NCBI RefSeq assembly: GCF_014397005.1
Contig: NZ_JACGWS010000001.1
Coordinates: forward strand, 434,001-498,000
Reading direction: 5' to 3'
Length of the DNA stretch: 64,000 nucleotides
Origin: Kordia aestuariivivens
GTDB lineage: Bacteria > Bacteroidota > Bacteroidia > Flavobacteriales > Flavobacteriaceae
Positions 60,024-64,000 of the stretch are shown piece by piece (position 1 is the stretch's first letter; each line of letters begins with the position of its first letter). The translations under genes were made by a program, and so were the position numbers. The notes beneath the pieces are model-generated. The model was not told the DNA's origin and ran no database searches. It saw nothing but the letters and a program-made list of their open reading frames with translations.

Positions 60024-60266
60024 ATGAAAAAAAAGCATTTACAACACAACGGACTTAGATTAAACAAAAAACTAGTTTCCAATCTTTCTACTGACGAATT
60101 AAAAGGAGGAAGAAGAACCTTCTCATGTTTTGCTGACGCAGATACTAATTGCGGAGGAGCTACAGGAACCTGTCAGACTGCTTTAGGTTGTCCATACACA
60201 AATGGTTGCGCTCCAACAGAATTATGTATTCCATCGATCTCTTGTGAGCCAGTAGGAATCTGTTAA
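60024..60266 (+). CDS. Cys-rich lanthipeptide-type precursor, cassette A
   Basis: An 80-residue peptide. Leader MKKKHLQHNGLRLNKKLVSNL with LxLNKK and the processing site LKGG; core of about 50 residues with eight Cys and many Thr/Ser (for example GCPYTNGCAPTELCIPSISC). The Thr/Ser plus Cys content suits lanthionine formation, but disulfides or another modification are possible. No modification or export genes lie nearby. It is a near-duplicate of the following precursor gene, with shared upstream and terminator sequences. Confidence 0.8.
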   Translation: MKKKHLQHNGLRLNKKLVSNLSTDELKGGRRTFSCFADADTNCGGATGTCQTALGCPYTNGCAPTELCIPSISCEPVGIC

Positions 60267-60286
60267 GAAACACCATCTTATAATTT

Positions 60287-60326
60287 AAAAAAGCGATCTT
60301 TAGTTTACATACTAAAGGTCGTTTTT
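60287..60326 (+). terminator. Terminator of cassette A
   Basis: A stem with one bulge: GATCTTTAGT with ACTAAAGGTCG, loop TTACAT, then TTTTT. The sequence CTTTAGT/ACTAAAGGTCGTTTT is shared with the terminator of cassette B. Confidence 0.82.
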
Positions 60327-60379
60327 GTGTATACAAACAACAAAAAGGTGTTTGTTAGAAGCTTTTCAGTTAACATAAT

Positions 60380-60423
60380 TAAATGTTAATTAGGGTTTTA
60401 GAGTATATATAGTGTGGTTTTTT
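60380..60423 (+). promoter_or_regulatory. Conserved upstream element, cassette B
   Basis: Second copy of the 44-bp element: 21 identical bases (60380-60400) followed by GTGTGGTTTTTT at 60412-60423. It starts 104 bp before the ATG at 60484. Confidence 0.55.
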
Positions 60424-60483
60424 AAGATGAAATATAGCTTGGATAAAGGTAACTTTAGGCTATAATCATAAAAATATAAAATC

Positions 60484-60744
60484 ATGAAAAAAAAGAATCT
60501 AAATCACAACGGACTTTCATTAAACAAAAAAGTAATTTCTAGCTTAGAATCAGGAGTTATAAAAGGTGGAGGAACAAATTCATGCTTTATTGATGTCGAT
60601 ACAAGATGTGCCAAAACGGTAGGTTGTAACTTCACAAATGCATGTCCAACAGGTGCGTGTCCAACAGATACATGTGACTGCCCTAGTCCAACAGATAATA
60701 CTTGTATTCTAAGTATCTCTTGTCCGCAAAACGGAATCTGTTAA
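60484..60744 (+). CDS. Cys-rich lanthipeptide-type precursor, cassette B
   Basis: An 86-residue peptide. Leader MKKKNLNHNGLSLNKKVISSL, processing site IKGG, then a core with ten Cys in short repeats (ACPTGACPTDTCDC, CILSISCPQNGIC). Leader, SISC and GIC end match cassette A, while the middle of the core has changed greatly, the usual pattern for fast-evolving precursor cores. No maturation genes nearby. Confidence 0.8.
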   Translation: MKKKNLNHNGLSLNKKVISSLESGVIKGGGTNSCFIDVDTRCAKTVGCNFTNACPTGACPTDTCDCPSPTDNTCILSISCPQNGIC

Positions 60745-60771
60745 GAAAATCATCATCATATAAATTTAAGT

Positions 60772-60806
60772 AAACGACCTTTAGTGTAAAAACTAAAGGT
60801 CGTTTT
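60772..60806 (+). terminator. Terminator of cassette B
   Basis: A 14-bp perfect stem AAACGACCTTTAGT/ACTAAAGGTCGTTT (60772-60785, 60792-60805) with a 6-nt loop, then T. Confidence 0.9.
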
Positions 60807-60845
60807 ACATACAAAACAATTGACTTTCAATAAAAAAGTATTTTT

Positions 60846-60879
60846 GCTAAAAGCTAAAAGCTAAAAGCTAAAAGCTAAA
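60846..60879. repeat. Tandem heptamer repeat
   Basis: GCTAAAA repeated four times plus a partial fifth copy (GCTAAA). A simple sequence repeat in the gap between the precursor cassettes and the DUF6090 gene; copy number may vary between strains. Confidence 0.85.
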
Positions 60880-60987
60880 TGAAAACCTACGCACAATTTT
60901 GACACCAAATAAGAAACGTGTAACTTAGACTATCAACAAAAACGAAATGTAATTATGGTAGTATTTACTTGATACAAAACTTACCCA

Positions 60988-61692
60988 ATGATAAAAATTT
61001 TTAGAAAAATTAGGCAAAATCTCTTGAAAGAAAACAAAATCAAGAAATACCTTCTCTATGCTATTGGAGAAATCATATTGGTTGTCATTGGAATTCTAAT
61101 TGCGGTATCCATAAATAACTGGAAGAATGCTAAAAATAAAAAAGTAGTAGAACAGAACTTATACGGTGATCTCATACAAGAATTGCAAAATGACTTATCG
61201 GACGTTGAGGGTAATCGTCAGTACAACAGCAAATACTTAGCGCGATATGCTAAGGCAAGTAACATCATCTTACATGATTCGTTGAGGCAATTGACAGACA
61301 CTTTAGGAATCATAGCTACCGAACTTATCTTCTTTTCGGATTTCAAAAATGAAGAATCGGCGTATAGTAAATTGGCTACTAGTGGTCAATTAGAACTCAT
61401 CTCAAACAAGGAGATTTTGATGCGTTTACAAAACATGGGAATGCTTTACAGTTACATCAATAGGTTAGAAAAAAATCAAGAACAATATATGTATTCAGTT
61501 GTCCCAAAAATCTCTGAATATATACAAATGAAACCATTCCAAGTAATGAAGCCAGCGGAATTATATGATTATAAATTCCACAATGATATTGAAATTATGA
61601 TCATGATTGGAAAAGAAAAAGATGGACTATATACACAAGCTGAAACCGATTTAAGGAACTTAATTAAGTTGTTAAAGACAGAATTAAATTAA
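60988..61692 (+). CDS. DUF6090-family membrane protein
   Basis: A 234-residue protein with the family hallmark at its start: a basic amphipathic stretch (IFRKIRQNLLKENKIKKYL) and one membrane helix in YAIGEIILVVIGILIAVSINNW. The rest is soluble and helical, probably periplasmic (VEQNLYGDLIQELQNDL and later heptad-like parts). DUF6090 proteins occur in many copies in flavobacteria; function unknown. The DUF6624 gene follows 17 bp later. Confidence 0.88.
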   Translation: MIKIFRKIRQNLLKENKIKKYLLYAIGEIILVVIGILIAVSINNWKNAKNKKVVEQNLYGDLIQELQNDLSDVEGNRQYNSKYLARYAKASNIILHDSLRQLTDTLGIIATELIFFSDFKNEESAYSKLATSGQLELISNKEILMRLQNMGMLYSYINRLEKNQEQYMYSVVPKISEYIQMKPFQVMKPAELYDYKFHNDIEIMIMIGKEKDGLYTQAETDLRNLIKLLKTELN

Positions 61693-61709
61693 AGCAAAAC
61701 CCAATAATA

Positions 61710-62390
61710 ATGGCGAAACCGATATTGATATTCTTTTCCATCCTAATAATAGCTTGTTTCAGTAAGAACAATTCAAAAGACTTCACAAACAGCGTTCAGA
61801 AGCCAGAAAACTTAATCGCTATTTTAGATACGATACGGCAAAAAGAACAAACACCAATACGTTTGCGGGATTCTCTGATGAATATCTATGGCGCGGAATC
61901 GAAAGAAGCGGAAGTATACCAGAAACAGTATCGGAAAAATCACGCTCAGAATATTATAAAAATTAAAGAAATTCTTCAAAATTACGGTTGGCCCGAACAA
62001 AAACAAATCGGAGATCGCGGAAATAGAACGATATGTAACGTATTACAACATTCAGATCTAAAAACACGTGAACACTACATTCCATTGATGAAAAAAGCAG
62101 TATTGGACAACAAACTAGAAGCAAGATTTTTGGTGCGTGCAGAAGACCGAATTGCAACCGACAAAGGACAATTGCAAATCTATGGCGGACAAATGAAATA
62201 CTATCCGGAGACAAAAAGTTTCAATCTGTGGCCAGTTTTCGATCCTGTAAACATTGACAAAAGACGCGCAAAAATTGGACTCGAACCTATTGCAATCTTC
62301 CTAAAAAACAGATTTAATTTTGAATGGAATTTGGAAGAACAACTCAAAAGAACAGCAGCATTTGAGAAAGAACGATTGAAAAAGGAATAG
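61710..62390 (+). CDS. DUF6624-type lipoprotein
   Basis: A 226-residue protein with a short signal and lipobox (IFFSILIIAC). The conserved block is ILQNYGWPEQKQIGDRGNRTICNVLQHSD, then PLMKKAVLDNKLEARFLVRAEDRI, GQLQIYGGQMKYY and DPVNIDKRRAKIGLEPI, which I recognise as the DUF6624 pattern. Function unknown. Close spacing (17 bp) suggests an operon with the DUF6090 gene. Confidence 0.82.
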   Translation: MAKPILIFFSILIIACFSKNNSKDFTNSVQKPENLIAILDTIRQKEQTPIRLRDSLMNIYGAESKEAEVYQKQYRKNHAQNIIKIKEILQNYGWPEQKQIGDRGNRTICNVLQHSDLKTREHYIPLMKKAVLDNKLEARFLVRAEDRIATDKGQLQIYGGQMKYYPETKSFNLWPVFDPVNIDKRRAKIGLEPIAIFLKNRFNFEWNLEEQLKRTAAFEKERLKKE

Positions 62391-62572
62391 GGAAAATGAC
62401 TGAAAAAGAATCTAGAGAAAAGAGCCAAGAGAAAAGATATCATTTTGCAACTTGCTAAACGATAGTATATGTATTACAAACTTCATTCTAAAATAACTAT
62501 GATGCACATCATTGGTTAAAATAAAGGTTCACTTTAGCTTTGATATCATAAGTTTAATTAAAAAAAGCACTT

Positions 62573-63820
62573 ATGAAAACATCAACTATCACTGGGAACA
62601 TAAAGACCAAAGAATTTCATAAGTCTAGTTGTTTCGCTATAAAGCGCATGCCAGAAGCCAATATGATTGCGCTAAATAGTATAAAACACGCTATTGATCA
62701 CGGTTTTGATCCTTGTGGTCATTGTTTAGGTACAAAAGATGAAATAGTCAGAAGTTTAGACAAAAAATATAAAGGAAAAGTAAGTAGTCCTATATATTAT
62801 TTTGGATATTTTCATGGTATCTTCAACGGACTTTCAACGAATGATTACAGTGGTATAGAAGCAAACATAGGTGACAAAATTGAATTATTTGCAACGCTTC
62901 ATCAATGTGCTTTTGAAAATGGCGAATGGAATTTTTCACCTGTTCAAAACCACAAAATAGACATAGCTTGTGATTATATTAACTTTCCATCACAGCAAAC
63001 GAATGCAGATGGGGCTGCAAAATGGAGTTATATCATACCACAAGGTTTTGAACCAGGAGATACTAGTATGAGCGCAAATTTTAATACGAGCGCAAATCTT
63101 ATATTGGCTACTGGGAGCGTTTTATTTTTTAGTGTGCCTGTAGGAATAAGTAATATTAGAATTTCGCCAAATCCTTTTGATCAAAAAACTAAAATATATT
63201 TTAAATTAAGTTATGATAAAAGGATTAAAGCTGATATCTACAGGAATACTTATTTCCAAAATCCATGGTCACATGTAAAAAATATTAGAAATTTTAATGA
63301 TGGAATCCTAAAGGCTAATGATGATGTTTGCTTAGAGTGGGACGGAAAAATTGATCATGGTTTTCGTGAAGGAGAATCAGTTATGCAAGGAAACTATGTT
63401 GTAAAAATTGAAGGCGAATTTGGAGAATCTGATTTTGAATATAAAGAAGGCTTGAAAAAGAAACTTGGAATACTTGGAGGTACAGACCCAAAACCAAATG
63501 AACCAACAGTATATGTCTCTGACATACGTTTTTCACCAAATCCATTCAGTATAGTAACAAGAGTAGAACTGAACTTTTTCTTAATAGACGATGCCAAAGT
63601 AAGTATACATATTCAACATGCAAACTGGCAATTTAAGGGCGATTGCGTTAAAGAGATTATTAATCATGTGTCTTTAAAAAAAGGTTCCCATTCATATACA
63701 TGGGATGGTACAAATAATAGAGGAAATAGAGTGGCTTTAGGAGAATACAAAGTAAGAATATTAGCAAATGAAATCCCTTTTGTTAAAAGAGGTTTACACA
63801 AAAAATGGAAAATACGATAA
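62573..63820 (+). CDS. Protein with an Ada-like zinc motif and two FlgD-like domains
   Basis: A 415-residue protein without a signal peptide. The N-terminus (1-55) carries GNIKTKEFHKSSC and HGFDPCGHCLG, i.e. His16, Cys20, Cys48 and Cys51 with the spacing of the Ada-type zinc site (H/C-x3-C...C-x2-C). The centre (60-190) is unassigned. Two FlgD-like Ig repeats follow: about 195-285 (RISPNPFDQKTKIYFKL...CLEWDGK) and 320-410 (RFSPNPFSIVTRVEL...YTWDGTNNRGNRV). I know no protein with this combination. Function unknown; a DNA-repair role should not be assumed from the zinc motif. Confidence 0.65.
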   Translation: MKTSTITGNIKTKEFHKSSCFAIKRMPEANMIALNSIKHAIDHGFDPCGHCLGTKDEIVRSLDKKYKGKVSSPIYYFGYFHGIFNGLSTNDYSGIEANIGDKIELFATLHQCAFENGEWNFSPVQNHKIDIACDYINFPSQQTNADGAAKWSYIIPQGFEPGDTSMSANFNTSANLILATGSVLFFSVPVGISNIRISPNPFDQKTKIYFKLSYDKRIKADIYRNTYFQNPWSHVKNIRNFNDGILKANDDVCLEWDGKIDHGFREGESVMQGNYVVKIEGEFGESDFEYKEGLKKKLGILGGTDPKPNEPTVYVSDIRFSPNPFSIVTRVELNFFLIDDAKVSIHIQHANWQFKGDCVKEIINHVSLKKGSHSYTWDGTNNRGNRVALGEYKVRILANEIPFVKRGLHKKWKIR

Positions 63821-63887
63821 AGCCCTTATGAGTAAGGGAACAATAAATAATATTGTGTTTTGCTTTTCTTTAGTTGAAAAACTGTTT

Positions 63888-64000
63888 TTATTCCAACGAA
63901 TGTTCCGCAACTAATTTTACAAAATCTAAAGAACTAACCATGCCTTCTATTTTTCCTTCATGCATTGCAACAATATGATGCACTTTATGCCGTAGCATCA
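63888..64000 (-). CDS. C-terminal end of a CBS-domain protein (cut off by the window)
   Basis: Thirty-seven codons remain, ending at the stop 63888-63890. The sequence MLRHKVHHIVAMHEGKIEG then MVSSLDFVKLVAEHSLE is the end of a CBS domain, whose two-copy pairs bind adenosyl nucleotides. The remainder lies outside the window, so the full architecture (stand-alone CBS, channel, kinase partner) is unknown. Confidence 0.8.
   Translation of the reverse strand, partial: MLRHKVHHIVAMHEGKIEGMVSSLDFVKLVAEHSLE

Noticed and set aside
60267-60987. CRISPR-like array from the repeated sequences around the Cys-rich cassettes
   Set aside because: Only two copies, hundreds of bases apart and containing genes; the short heptamer tract has no spacers. 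This is a tandem gene duplication plus a simple repeat.
62573-62740. Ada DNA-repair methyltransferase
   Set aside because: Only the zinc-site spacing is similar; there is no AraC-type HTH or methyltransferase domain with a PCHR motif.
1-64000. tRNA, rRNA, insertion sequence, integrase or prophage genes
   Set aside because: I looked for conserved tRNA arms, transposase and integrase motifs and terminal inverted repeats of IS length, and saw none that I could support by eye.

Overview
This is an AT-rich stretch of chromosome from a marine-type member of the Flavobacteriaceae (Bacteroidota). The lineage call rests on gene content: a Na+-pumping NADH:quinone reductase, type IX secretion parts (a PorT-like barrel and a DUF5103 'plug' protein), a TamL-type lipoprotein of the BamA superfamily, Omp28, many signal peptides ending in a Bacteroidota-style lipobox, DUF6090/DUF6624 proteins, orphan lanthipeptide-type precursors with an LxLNKK leader, and an AccD without its zinc ribbon. 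Kordia or a close relative is a reasonable guess but is inference only. I see no rRNA, tRNA, CRISPR array, transposase, integrase or prophage gene. The window is mostly core chromosome with small accessory patches.

Layout. 1-1.1 kb: cut-off lipoprotein and an SGNH hydrolase. 1.2-4.6 kb: photorepair operon (DUF2256 protein, DASH cryptochrome, Fe-S photolyase, DUF2452-like protein). 4.6-5.9 kb: ECF sigma factor operon with a membrane partner and an unlisted 55-residue membrane peptide. 6-10.7 kb: envelope proteins, an arylsulfotransferase-like lipoprotein, an MtfA-like peptidase and a sensorless LytS-type histidine kinase whose 400-bp upstream region is full of inverted repeats. 11-13.7 kb: rpe, primary sigma factor, queE. 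13.8-16.3 kb: membrane-bound AraC regulator and small envelope proteins. 16.4-23.7 kb: pnp-rpsO, two envelope proteins, accD, fba and a structured repeat RNA. 24-31.8 kb: TamL, an RNA methyltransferase, PorT, UbiE/MenG, TrkA-TrkH. 32-38 kb: small membrane proteins, aminotransferase, fatty acid desaturase, rsmG. 36.8-40.5 kb: DUF6029-like protein, TlpA thioredoxin and Omp28, a probable exported thiol-redox cluster. 40.7-41.2 kb: two orphan lanthipeptide-like precursors sharing one upstream dyad. 41.3-49 kb: pruA, NRDE protein, paired lipoproteins next to an HTH regulator, apaG, T9SS plug protein. 49.2-55.3 kb: complete nqrABCDEF. 55.5-59.9 kb: S9 peptidase, a small conserved protein and apbE, which supplies the covalent FMN of Nqr. 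59.9-60.8 kb: a tandemly duplicated Cys-rich precursor cassette. 61-64 kb: DUF6090 and DUF6624 proteins, an unusual zinc-motif/FlgD-like repeat protein, and the end of a CBS-domain gene.

How it fits together: the strongest functional unit is the respiratory sodium pump with its flavin transferase. Envelope biogenesis is served by TamL, PorT, the plug protein and the TlpA/Omp28 group. The most novel material is the set of four LxLNKK...KG(G/K) precursor genes, which lack modification genes nearby but carry two different conserved upstream elements at fixed distances from their start codons.
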